Part shown: positions 36,062 to 43,774 of the stretch, in pieces
Layout of the letters: the number at the start of each line of letters is the position of its first letter
Position numbering within the stretch: position 1 is the first letter of the stretch
Assembly (NCBI RefSeq): GCF_003633615.1
Contig: NZ_RBKU01000001.1
Location: forward strand, 1,240,001-1,304,000
Length of the DNA stretch: 64,000 bases
DNA from: Mucilaginibacter gracilis
Lineage (GTDB): Bacteria > Bacteroidota > Bacteroidia > Sphingobacteriales > Sphingobacteriaceae
Direction of reading: 5' to 3'
Program-made: the position numbers and the translations under genes
Notes under the pieces: generated by a model
Seen by the model: the letters and a program-made list of their open reading frames with translations, nothing else
Told to the model about the DNA's origin: nothing
Databases searched by the model: none

Positions 36062-36087
36062 AGCCAAATTGGCTTGCTGATTTGGCT
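36062..36087 (+). terminator. Probable terminator after the CrtI stub
   Basis: AGCCAAAT (36062-36069) pairs with ATTTGGCT (36080-36087), an 8-bp perfect stem with a 10-nt loop, followed by a T-rich tract (TGGTTTTCTTT). It lies 7 bp after the stub's stop. Confidence 0.55.
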
Positions 36088-36401
36088 TGGTTTTCTTTCA
36101 GCCAGGACTAATTGGGCCAATAAGAATGTGTTTGTTATTAAAGCTTCCCGGAGCCAGATCTAGCGTCAGCTGATTTGCTGACTCAGTATATGGATGAGGG
36201 GATGCGTGGATGGGTTAATAATGAAACACCTGATAACTTACCCGGCTTATGATTTAAATAAGTAGAATTTTCGTACTGATAGTTTTGTTTCTTAATTGAA
36301 AAGGATTACGTTTTTTTCGCATTAAAGAGCAATGAACACGCGCAAATCGAATTTTAAAAGTCAACCATGTCCACTCGCAGTAGTATGAATCGACTATCAT
36401 A
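36088..36401. other. Intergenic stretch, no gene recognised
   Basis: About 310 bp. A short open plus-strand stretch (about 36145-36250) has protein-like composition but no start and no family signal. Otherwise nothing visible. Confidence 0.35.
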
Positions 36402-36929
36402 TCACTTCGTAATATATTTTGCAGCGATTAAAAGTAGCAGAGTTCGGTCTGCCTTGGCTTCATCGTAATTTTCTTTTAGAAGCTGTTTAATCTGTTTGTT
36501 TTTAAGTTTAACAGCCGCCATTTGCAGCACTTGGAAAGAAGCCATTTCTACGCTTTCAATATTTTGAAGATAGAATATAATTGACATATCACGAAGTTCT
36601 GCTTGGCCAGTTTGTTCCTTTATAGCATTATAAGCATCGTCCACTAGTCCCGTCAAACCGTTTATACTCCCTTTCGATATTTGTGCATCAAGCAATTCAT
36701 AGATTACCTCCATTCTTGCTAATTGCTTTTCAACATCGTTGACGGTTTCCGTAATGGCTAACTGCAAGTCATTAAAATAAACTTCGTTCTTTAATTGCGG
36801 CAGCCAGTTGACCAAGTGCGCCTTTGCATAATAGATACGGTTGAGGTGGTTAACAAAAAAAATCTTTAATTTTTCAGAACCTAACTTTATTTTTTTCGGA
36901 GAAGATGATTTATCGGATAGTTCTGACAT
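36402..36929 (-). CDS. DUF892 (YciF-like) ferritin-fold protein
   Basis: 175 residues, all helical, with the DUF892 pattern: LKIFFVNHLNRIYYAKAHL at the start, ETVNDVEKQLARMEVIYELL in the middle and a terminal helix NYDEAKADRTL. These four-helix proteins are linked to stress responses; precise function unknown. It lies 16 bp downstream of a single-domain response regulator on the same strand and is probably co-transcribed. Confidence 0.8.
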   Translation of the reverse strand: MSELSDKSSSPKKIKLGSEKLKIFFVNHLNRIYYAKAHLVNWLPQLKNEVYFNDLQLAITETVNDVEKQLARMEVIYELLDAQISKGSINGLTGLVDDAYNAIKEQTGQAELRDMSIIFYLQNIESVEMASFQVLQMAAVKLKNKQIKQLLKENYDEAKADRTLLLLIAAKYITK

Positions 36930-36945
36930 CGGTAATTGTTTAATG

Positions 36946-37308
36946 CTAAGATAAGTACTCTTTTACGTGAGATAACAAGTCGAAAATATCAAATGGCTTA
37001 GCAATAAACGAATTAGCGCCGCATTCCTTAGCGAGTACGGCCAAATCAGTTTCACCCGAGACGAGCATTACAGGAAGTTGCCTGGTTTCTAATTTTGATT
37101 TGATCTCCTTACATATTTCCGGTCCGCTTTTAGCATAGCCGACAATACGAACATCAAGTAAAACCATATCAGGTTGTATAATCCTTATATGTTCAGCCGC
37201 TTCACTGGTGTTGGATAATACGGCTTCATAACCGTTCTCCTGGAAGACAACATTCAATATCTCCAAAATGTCTTCATCGTCGTCAATTAAGAGTATTCTT
37301 TTCGCCAT
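36946..37308 (-). CDS. Single-domain response regulator
   Basis: 120 residues, receiver domain only: acidic pocket IDDDED, phospho-acceptor Asp in VLLDVRI (about 53), VSGET and the conserved Lys in FIAKPFD. There is no output domain, so it acts through partner proteins. The gene order (receiver, then DUF892 protein) suggests a stress-linked pair. No cognate kinase is adjacent. Confidence 0.9.
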   Translation of the reverse strand: MAKRILLIDDDEDILEILNVVFQENGYEAVLSNTSEAAEHIRIIQPDMVLLDVRIVGYAKSGPEICKEIKSKLETRQLPVMLVSGETDLAVLAKECGANSFIAKPFDIFDLLSHVKEYLS

Positions 37309-37466
37309 GTTAAGTTGTCCGCAAATAATAGTCCAGTTTATCGAGTAATCGTCTATTTAAGTTAATAATAGTTTGTTCCTCTAAAAATAACTGTGTCCTT
37401 ATAATTTTACTTCGCGATATTTGGAGATTAATTTTTGATTCTCATTATCATGCCTATCTTAGCTAC

Positions 37467-38594
37467 ATGACAAACAAACTTATTTGGTTTTGTGCTATTT
37501 GCTTATTAATCAGTAACCAGACAATTGCTCAGATAAGTACTCTGAATAAAGCTGTTGAAATAATTAACCGATATCGTAATGTTAGTTATTCACAAGTCGA
37601 ACGTCAAAAGAACCCTTTCAGCGGTGACTGGATCTCATTTAATGTTAAATCATCAGTAAGCCGTATAAGCGAAAATGACAAATCTGAACTCTATGTTATG
37701 TTGGAAAGCAGAGGATATAAATATATATACAATGGCTCTACAAGAATAGATTTGGATTTAAACAATAAAACCTATGAGCTTAAGCAAGGAACCGGGGATG
37801 AGCCTTATAAAACACCATACTATTGGGCGCAATTTATACAAACGAAATTAGCCACATCACCTGAAAAAATTAAAAGTAAGCCGGATACTATTATTAATAA
37901 TGTAGCTTGTTTTCATATAAAAGTCGTAATGACTGATTCTGCTTCCAGTAAGGAAATATATGATTTATGTTTAAATAAGACTACCTATTTACCTGTTTAT
38001 ATAAAACAATATTTGCAGGGGAATTTTGGAAAAGGAGATATGACCAGTAATGATATAGCATTAATGGTTAACGAAAGCAGCTACACCGATTACAGTGTTA
38101 ATGCTCAGAATTTTATTGATGTTAAGAACTTAACCATCCCGACAAACTTTCATACTGAGAAAAAGGTCGCAATGATTACAACGGGCAATAGTGCGCCCGA
38201 TTGGGAACTGCATGATTTACAGGGAAATATTGTGACCAATGCTCAGCTAAAAGGAAAAGTTACCTTAATTGATTTTTCATTTAACGCTTGCGCTGCCTGT
38301 ATGCTTTCAATACCTACCTTAAAAAAGCTGCATGAAAAGTATAAAGGAAGCGATGTTAACATTATGACTGTAAACACTTCAGACACCAAACAGTCTGTTA
38401 TTGCTTTTACTAAAAAAAACGATATTAATTATACGGTACTACTAAACGGAAGTAAAGTGGCCAAAAGCTTTCAGATTTCAGCATACCCCAGTTTTTATCT
38501 CATAGACAAAAACGGTATGATAGCCGCGACATTTGAAGGCTATAGTAAGGACCTTGAAAATGAACTTATTAAAAAAATGGATGATCTTAAATAG
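37467..38594 (+). CDS. Secreted thioredoxin-fold (TlpA-like) protein with CAAC active site
   Basis: 375 residues with a signal peptide (about 1-21), an N-terminal ~230-residue domain of Bacteroidota type, and a C-terminal thioredoxin domain whose motif is Cys-Ala-Ala-Cys (FSFNACAACMLSIP) instead of the usual CGPC. The cis-Pro region ISAYPSFYLID is present. The altered dipeptide should change the redox potential. It lies just outside the IS110 element, and I see no operon partner. Confidence 0.82.
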   Translation: MTNKLIWFCAICLLISNQTIAQISTLNKAVEIINRYRNVSYSQVERQKNPFSGDWISFNVKSSVSRISENDKSELYVMLESRGYKYIYNGSTRIDLDLNNKTYELKQGTGDEPYKTPYYWAQFIQTKLATSPEKIKSKPDTIINNVACFHIKVVMTDSASSKEIYDLCLNKTTYLPVYIKQYLQGNFGKGDMTSNDIALMVNESSYTDYSVNAQNFIDVKNLTIPTNFHTEKKVAMITTGNSAPDWELHDLQGNIVTNAQLKGKVTLIDFSFNACAACMLSIPTLKKLHEKYKGSDVNIMTVNTSDTKQSVIAFTKKNDINYTVLLNGSKVAKSFQISAYPSFYLIDKNGMIAATFEGYSKDLENELIKKMDDLK

Positions 38595-38742
38595 TACCTA
38601 TTCAGACATAATCGTTGACCTCAGGCTTTGAAAAATAAGTTTCCTCTGCGTTCTCATGGAACAAGCCTGGGTGCTATCTACAGTTTTGGCAGCTTAGGTT
38701 TCAGACTCTTTATTCTATAACCTTTTCCGTCCTTTTAGTTTG

Positions 38743-39981
38743 TTAATCAATATTGCTTTGAGGCCACGACAGCTTCGCGTTATTATACAAAGCTGCTTTA
38801 GCCTGCAAGTCTACGAAGTGAGCAATGCCCTTCTCTTTGTAAATAGTTAGCGTTTCTAATGTATTATACACAACTTTAAGCAACCTTCTTGCGACGGCAA
38901 CTATAGCTTTCTGCGCTTTCATTCGTTTCCGTAATTTATCAAACAAAGCATGCCAGTAAGATTCTTTCATTCGAACAGCGGCCCAAGCCGCACCAACAAT
39001 TGCAACTCTTAAATAACTGTTACCTTTTTTTATTGCAGTGTTTTTTCGCTTACCTGCACTCTCGTTGTTACCGGGAGCTATACCGCACCAGGCGGTAAAA
39101 TGATCAGCTGTTGGACAACGGCTCATATCTTTTCCTGTTTCGCTAATAATGATTTCGGCTGATTTAACACCAATGCCGCTGATGCTATCAAGGCATTCGA
39201 ATGCTTGTGCATAATGCTCAATGATAATTTCAGTAATTGACTTATCTAAAAAGTCGACTTGCTTTTGAACATGATCATAATCTTCTAATAACATTTGCAG
39301 TTGAGTATGATGATAGGTTTGCAACGTAACATCTAATGCTTTGATCAACTGTTCTTTCTTTTTAATTACTTTGCCTCTGGCACAACTTAGCAATTGTTCC
39401 TGATCTGTGACACCTTTTGCCAACAGTCGTATCATATCCATAGCTGATAAAGTATGAATCGAACTGATAACAGAGCGAAGTTTGATGTTATTGCTTTCCA
39501 GTATCTTCAGTAGGCGGTTCCTTATTTGGTTGAGCTGCCATGTATAAAAAAGGCGATTACCGCAATAATCTCTGATTATGCGCTGGGTACTATCAGGCAT
39601 AAAACTTGGTCTAATTAAACCGTGTAGTAATAATGTACAAAGCCATTTGGCATCCTTGCGATCAGTTTTTCGCTTAGGTATTTGCTTAATGTGAACAGGA
39701 TTTGCAACAATGACTTCGATACCTGCTTCTGTAAGTATGGCATGTAAGCTCATCCAATAAATGCCCGTGCTTTCCATCAGGCAGTGGTGAATATCATTCT
39801 CTTGTAACCAATCTCTGATCTTTTTGAGTTCACAGGTATAAGTGCCGAACTCCATAAACTCCTGATTGCTACCATCTTTCCCGGAGATAAAGCCGACGAT
39901 CTTATCTTTGTGCATGTCAAGACCACAAGCTTTGTCTAATTGAGGCATAATGTTTACATCTTCAATAACTTGCTGTTTCAT
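38743..39981 (-). CDS. IS110-family DEDD transposase
   Basis: 412 residues. The N-terminal RuvC-like DEDD domain has GLDMHKDKI, MESTGIYW, NPVHIKQIPKRKTDRKDA and the following acidic positions. The C-terminal Transposase_20 domain has SISGIGVKSAEIIISETG and FTAWCGIAPGNNESAGK, with the catalytic Ser. The frame is intact. IS110 enzymes recombine DNA guided by a bridge RNA made from the element's non-coding end. Confidence 0.93.
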   Translation of the reverse strand: MKQQVIEDVNIMPQLDKACGLDMHKDKIVGFISGKDGSNQEFMEFGTYTCELKKIRDWLQENDIHHCLMESTGIYWMSLHAILTEAGIEVIVANPVHIKQIPKRKTDRKDAKWLCTLLLHGLIRPSFMPDSTQRIIRDYCGNRLFYTWQLNQIRNRLLKILESNNIKLRSVISSIHTLSAMDMIRLLAKGVTDQEQLLSCARGKVIKKKEQLIKALDVTLQTYHHTQLQMLLEDYDHVQKQVDFLDKSITEIIIEHYAQAFECLDSISGIGVKSAEIIISETGKDMSRCPTADHFTAWCGIAPGNNESAGKRKNTAIKKGNSYLRVAIVGAAWAAVRMKESYWHALFDKLRKRMKAQKAIVAVARRLLKVVYNTLETLTIYKEKGIAHFVDLQAKAALYNNAKLSWPQSNID

Positions 39982-40141
39982 AAATATCCTCCTTTGATTA
40001 TCTATGAACTACATTTTTATGAGCCCGGATGTTTTTCGAATCATAATACTTAGGTTAAATTAATAGTTATCAGGAAATATGAATAAATTTTATTACCAAT
40101 ATTCTATACATGGTGTAGTATTGAGCCTAATTGTAAAGGTA
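39982..40141 (-). ncRNA. Candidate bridge RNA region of the IS110 element
   Basis: The up to 160 nt upstream of the transposase, on its coding strand, are non-coding and AT-rich. In IS110-group elements this is where the bridge RNA is encoded. Position and size fit; I have not been able to fold the sequence or identify its target- and donor-binding loops. Confidence 0.35.
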
Positions 40142-40350
40142 CTAAAAGAAAAAAGCTACATGCAATAAAGCTGTGAACTTCGCGCCAGGCGTAAAAGCGA
40201 TACCATCTACCGCCGACTGGCCTTTAACCTGATAACTGTTTCAAATTGCGCTTCTTTCCATTTGATATTGAATAATTATTGATCGTTAGGCTGATCTCGT
40301 ATTTACGCTTCGTGTAATTCAGAACCAGGTCATTGATAAAGTAGCCTTAA
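40142..40350 (-). pseudogene. 3' remnant of a TonB-dependent receptor
   Basis: Minus-strand pieces in shifting frames match the last ~70 residues of TonB-receptor barrels: VLNYTKRKYEISLTINN, then FNIKWKEAQFETVIRL, then GIAFTPGAKFTALLHVAFFF with a stop at 40142-40144. At least two frameshifts are needed. The rest of the gene is gone; the next gene upstream is the DUF3347 gene. It sits at the border of the IS110 element and ends the metal-uptake operon. Confidence 0.65.
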
Positions 40351-40399
40351 CAGGATAAGGAGCGTTTTTTTCACCACATAAATTTAAGCGTTTTCAAAT

Positions 40400-40897
40400 C
40401 TATTTTTTAGCCGCAGGCAAAGTTTCGGTGACCTTGCTGCAATTAGCCATACCCATGTAGGGATCTTTTCCTTTATCAGAATCACTTAGGAAATAACGTT
40501 TGGTCATGGTGCAGTACTGGCGGTAAAGCACGCTATTATTAACTTTCAGTTTTTTAACCAAAGTGTACAGGTTGTTGGAAAGGCTGGCGAAGTGTTCGCG
40601 CTGATGATCGATCTTGTTCACTTCGCTGATATGCCTGCTGTCAAACTCCAGTTTGGGTAGTAAGGCGGCTTCATCAGCGCTTAGACCTGTTTTAGGCACT
40701 TCGCCAATTGATGCCAGCAAAGTTTTAGCTTTAGCCTCGGCCACCGTGCCATCACCACTTACTAAGGCATCTTTCAGCGAAAGGTAATTGGTAATCACCG
40801 TATTGATGGGTTTTGTTTGGGCGTTTTGTGCTTTAACGGTTAGGATGGATAGCACTGCCATTGCTAAAAATAAAGCTGTTGTTTTTAACGTTTTCAT
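40400..40897 (-). CDS. DUF3347 family secreted protein
   Basis: 165 residues with a signal peptide (about 1-23) and the DUF3347 core: NYLSLKDALVSGDG, DHQREHFASLSNNLYTLVKK and QYCTMTKRYFLSD, ending with a conserved Cys region (MGMANCSKV). Such domains often occur with copper- or heavy-metal-handling genes in Bacteroidota; the Cys/Met/His residues could bind metal. It lies 36 bp downstream of the di-heme protein gene in the same operon. Confidence 0.8.
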   Translation of the reverse strand: MKTLKTTALFLAMAVLSILTVKAQNAQTKPINTVITNYLSLKDALVSGDGTVAEAKAKTLLASIGEVPKTGLSADEAALLPKLEFDSRHISEVNKIDHQREHFASLSNNLYTLVKKLKVNNSVLYRQYCTMTKRYFLSDSDKGKDPYMGMANCSKVTETLPAAKK

Positions 40898-40932
40898 GTC
40901 TCTAGTTTTTAAATGGTTAATTTTTGATGTTG

Positions 40933-41991
40933 TTATTCCGGTGCCTGGAAACGCTTATCGTTTACAAAGTCCCGGTCGGTTAAGGTTTTAAGAAAGGCGA
41001 TCAGCTGGTGTTGTTCAAGTGTCGTCAGACTGATACCGTAAACATTGTTTTGATGTAAAGCGGGGTCAAGATTTGCAGCCGGCTTTACCCCAGAATTATA
41101 ATGGGCTAATACTTCTTTTAATGTCTCAAACCTGCCGTCGTGCATGTAAGGGCTGGTCAGTTCGATGTTGCGCAGGGACGGAACACGGAATTTACCCCGG
41201 TCTGTTTCCAGGTGAGTGATGCTGTCCCGGCCAATATCATCAGGTTTCAGGTCAAGGCCGTTACTGCGGTAAGACAAGTCAGTAAATAACGGTTCCTGGT
41301 GACAGGTGCTGCATTTTTGTTTGAATAATGCATAACCCGCCGTTTCGTCCTCGGTAAAATCGCCGCCTTTTTCTTTCCTGATATACTTATCATACTTTGA
41401 ATTTGCGGAAACAAGCATACTGGTGAACTGTGCCAATGCCCTGAACGTGCGCTGTGAATTGATCTCCGTTGTTCCAAAGGCGGCTTTAAATAAAACCGGG
41501 TAAGCCGTCGTTTGCTGTAATCTGCTGACAATAGTATTCAGGTCGGTCGCCATTTCGCAGGGGTTGGTCATCGCGTTCATGGGCGACACTTCGATATGAT
41601 GTACACCGCCATCCCACATAAATTCCTTTTGCCAGGCCAGGTTAAATAAAGGCGGCGCATTTCTTGTACCCATGCATTCATCAACACCATGACTAACGGC
41701 ATGGTCGAGGTTTGCAAAAGCGGCAAAAGACTGGTGGCAATTCGCGCAGGAAATGGACTTGTCTTTGGATATGATCGGATCGTAGAATAATATTCTGCCC
41801 AACTTAAATCCATTGCTGGTTATGGAATTGTCTTTAAAATCATATACAGGTCTAGGGAAATTGGCAGGCACGGCGAAGCGAACGCTATCGGCTGCGATGC
41901 CATAATTAATTCCCTTAAACCCATAATTGAATGCCGTATTGACAGTGATAAATGTAAGCAGCACGAAAAAGACAATTCCCTTAGCTTTCAT
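40933..41991 (-). CDS. Di-heme cytochrome c peroxidase/MauG-like protein, candidate MbnH
   Basis: 352 residues with an N-terminal signal or anchor (about 5-25) and two c-type heme sites: CANCH (82-86) and CSTCH (227-231). The overall pattern (RNAPPLFNLAW, MWDGGVHHIEVSPM, DDIGRDSITHLETDRGKFRVPSLRN, YMHDGRFETLKEVLAHYN) fits CcpA/MauG. Its ATG is 2 bp from the stop of an MbnP-like gene. In methanotrophs the MauG-like MbnH oxidises a Trp of MbnP to kynurenine, so it may play that role here, although peroxidase activity is not excluded. Confidence 0.85.
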   Translation of the reverse strand: MKAKGIVFFVLLTFITVNTAFNYGFKGINYGIAADSVRFAVPANFPRPVYDFKDNSITSNGFKLGRILFYDPIISKDKSISCANCHQSFAAFANLDHAVSHGVDECMGTRNAPPLFNLAWQKEFMWDGGVHHIEVSPMNAMTNPCEMATDLNTIVSRLQQTTAYPVLFKAAFGTTEINSQRTFRALAQFTSMLVSANSKYDKYIRKEKGGDFTEDETAGYALFKQKCSTCHQEPLFTDLSYRSNGLDLKPDDIGRDSITHLETDRGKFRVPSLRNIELTSPYMHDGRFETLKEVLAHYNSGVKPAANLDPALHQNNVYGISLTTLEQHQLIAFLKTLTDRDFVNDKRFQAPE

Positions 41992-41992
41992 A

Positions 41993-42763
41993 TCAGTTCT
42001 TTACTTTGGTGATCTTAAAAAGCCCATCCGCGTAATTATCCGCAACGACAACTGAATTTGGCCCGCCCATCGTGAAGTTCAGTTTGGCAAAATCTACGGT
42101 AGTTTTACCCTGGAACAAAGCGCCTGCATTAGCGATCAGTTCAAGTTCCGGTAGTTTGCCGTCATTGATCTTTAAGGTCTTCGGAAGCTTTTGTGTAAAG
42201 GTGCGGATCGTATTGTTGGGGGCTTTGGCACCACCGATATGAAAGGTCAAGCGATTCTTCTTAGCCGTAGATTTCGGAGATTCCCCCTCCAGTTTTACAA
42301 AGATGTATCCGCTGTTCCAGCTCCAGAACATCCCTTTGGCCGGGTCAAGTACACCGGTTTGCGCACCAGCGAAATTACGCAAGCTGTCCACGCCAATAGT
42401 AAACGTGATGCCCGTGTATTTTCCTTCGGGAATATTGGTGATCTGCTGGTTTAGCGTAGTGGAATCCGCCGCGTTCACCAAAAAATAAGAATCAGGTATC
42501 GCTATCTTATCGCCATTCTTTGCGATGAGGCTAACGTTGCTGATATAGTATTTAAACGTGGTGATCTTAAGATCATCACCATTAGCGTTTTGATACAGCG
42601 ATAAACTGTCATTCAATTTCAGGGCTTTGCCGTCCATTACGTTTTTGAAATGAACCGCAACTGTACCAGTTTTAGCAGCCTTTTTAGGGTCACCGGGGTT
42701 TGGTTTAGCACTTACCGTTAAGCCGGTGATTGCCAGCATTAGCAGGGTGATTAATTTTTTCAT
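41993..42763 (-). CDS. MbnP-like periplasmic copper-binding protein
   Basis: 256 residues with a signal peptide (about 1-19). The family pattern is clear: HFKNVMDGKALKLNDS, TFKYYISNVSLIAKNG, and the signature GMFWSWNSGYIFVKLEG with Trp147 and Trp149. In the studied MbnP a Trp is converted to kynurenine by MbnH and the protein binds copper. It is directly upstream of the di-heme gene (2-bp gap) in an operon with TonB receptors, which supports copper handling. Confidence 0.82.
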   Translation of the reverse strand: MKKLITLLMLAITGLTVSAKPNPGDPKKAAKTGTVAVHFKNVMDGKALKLNDSLSLYQNANGDDLKITTFKYYISNVSLIAKNGDKIAIPDSYFLVNAADSTTLNQQITNIPEGKYTGITFTIGVDSLRNFAGAQTGVLDPAKGMFWSWNSGYIFVKLEGESPKSTAKKNRLTFHIGGAKAPNNTIRTFTQKLPKTLKINDGKLPELELIANAGALFQGKTTVDFAKLNFTMGGPNSVVVADNYADGLFKITKVKN

Positions 42764-42790
42764 ATTGTTTAATGATTTAAGTCCCGTTAA

Positions 42791-43762
42791 TTATTTAATT
42801 GTATGAATTTCGTAAGCGGTCGGATTTCTCTGGAAACCTGCTTTGCAACGTGCTGAACAAAAGCCGATGATCTTTCCTTTGTAATGAACCGTATCGGCAT
42901 AACCGGCCAGGGCCATTCCACAAACCGGGTCTTTATCATTGTCAATTTTAGCTTTTGCGGAAACGGTTTCTGGGTGCAGCAAAGGTTGTAAAGCACTGTT
43001 ATACATGGTGCGTACACTTTCAACTATCGCTTTATCCGTGTTATGCTCACTGCCGCCTTTGACCGGTGGTTGAGGATCGTACTCCAGGTCAAGCATCACG
43101 GTTTGGGTGTACTTTTCACCCATGATTTCATTGATCAATCCGAGGCTCATATCGATTCCCGCAGAAACTCCTGCACTTGTCCAATACTTACCGCTTTGAA
43201 CATAACGTTTATCTTCTGCGGTGATACCGAACTGATCTTTTAAAATCTGCTTACCGAACCAATGCGTAGTGGCTTCATGACCTTTAAGTAAACCAGTCGA
43301 GGCCAGTATCCAGGCACCTGTACAAACGCTGGTGGTGTATTTGGAGTGGACATCTATCGCCTTTATCCAGTTCAGCAAAGCGGTATCTTTCGTGGCGGTA
43401 AAGGTTTCATTCAGGCCGCCGGGTATAACCAGGATATCCAATTGCTTGACTTCGTTAATGGAGGTATCACATTGCACCTTCATACCGCCACCGGTGGTGA
43501 TCAATCCTTTATGACGACCCACAAAGAACACTTTAGCGCCCATGAGTTCACTCAATACATGGTAAGGCCCCATCGCATCCAAAACCGCATAGTTATCATA
43601 AAGGAGGATGCCTATTGTCTTGATCTGCACTTTAGGTTCAGGAAGTATATCTGCCATTTGTTGCTCATGGTTTTTTGTCGTGGCCGTTGCTGTGTCTTTT
43701 GATTTGTCTTTACACGCGGCCACCATCAAAATGAGAGTTGCTGCAAAAAATAGTCTTTTCAT
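42791..43762 (-). CDS. Lipoprotein fusing a DJ-1/PfpI domain to a YHS metal-binding domain
   Basis: 323 residues. A lipoprotein-type signal ends at about Cys17 (LILMVAACKDK). Residues about 45-225 are DJ-1/PfpI with the nucleophile-elbow Cys147 in SVCTGAWIL and TGLLKGHEATTHW, a pattern shared with bacterial isonitrile hydratase. Residues about 277-323 form a YHS domain: DPVCGM (Cys281) and FCSARCKAGF (Cys302, Cys306), a known metal-binding module. The fusion and its export are unusual. It stands between a TonB receptor and the MbnP-like gene, so it may act on an imported metal ligand. Confidence 0.85.
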   Translation of the reverse strand: MKRLFFAATLILMVAACKDKSKDTATATTKNHEQQMADILPEPKVQIKTIGILLYDNYAVLDAMGPYHVLSELMGAKVFFVGRHKGLITTGGGMKVQCDTSINEVKQLDILVIPGGLNETFTATKDTALLNWIKAIDVHSKYTTSVCTGAWILASTGLLKGHEATTHWFGKQILKDQFGITAEDKRYVQSGKYWTSAGVSAGIDMSLGLINEIMGEKYTQTVMLDLEYDPQPPVKGGSEHNTDKAIVESVRTMYNSALQPLLHPETVSAKAKIDNDKDPVCGMALAGYADTVHYKGKIIGFCSARCKAGFQRNPTAYEIHTIK

Positions 43763-43774
43763 CAGATCTTTTAT

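Larger units (their letters stand above)
38610..40141. mobile_element. IS110-family insertion sequence (ends approximate)
   Basis: The transposase occupies 38743-39981. The right limit cannot exceed 40141, because the stop codon of a TonB-receptor remnant is at 40142-40144; the left limit must lie after the thioredoxin stop at 38594. IS110 elements usually lack long terminal repeats and target duplications, so the exact ends cannot be read here. Confidence 0.7.

Noticed and set aside
36145..36250. Short plus-strand open stretch with protein-like composition
   Set aside because: No start codon, no family similarity and no continuation; too little to call.
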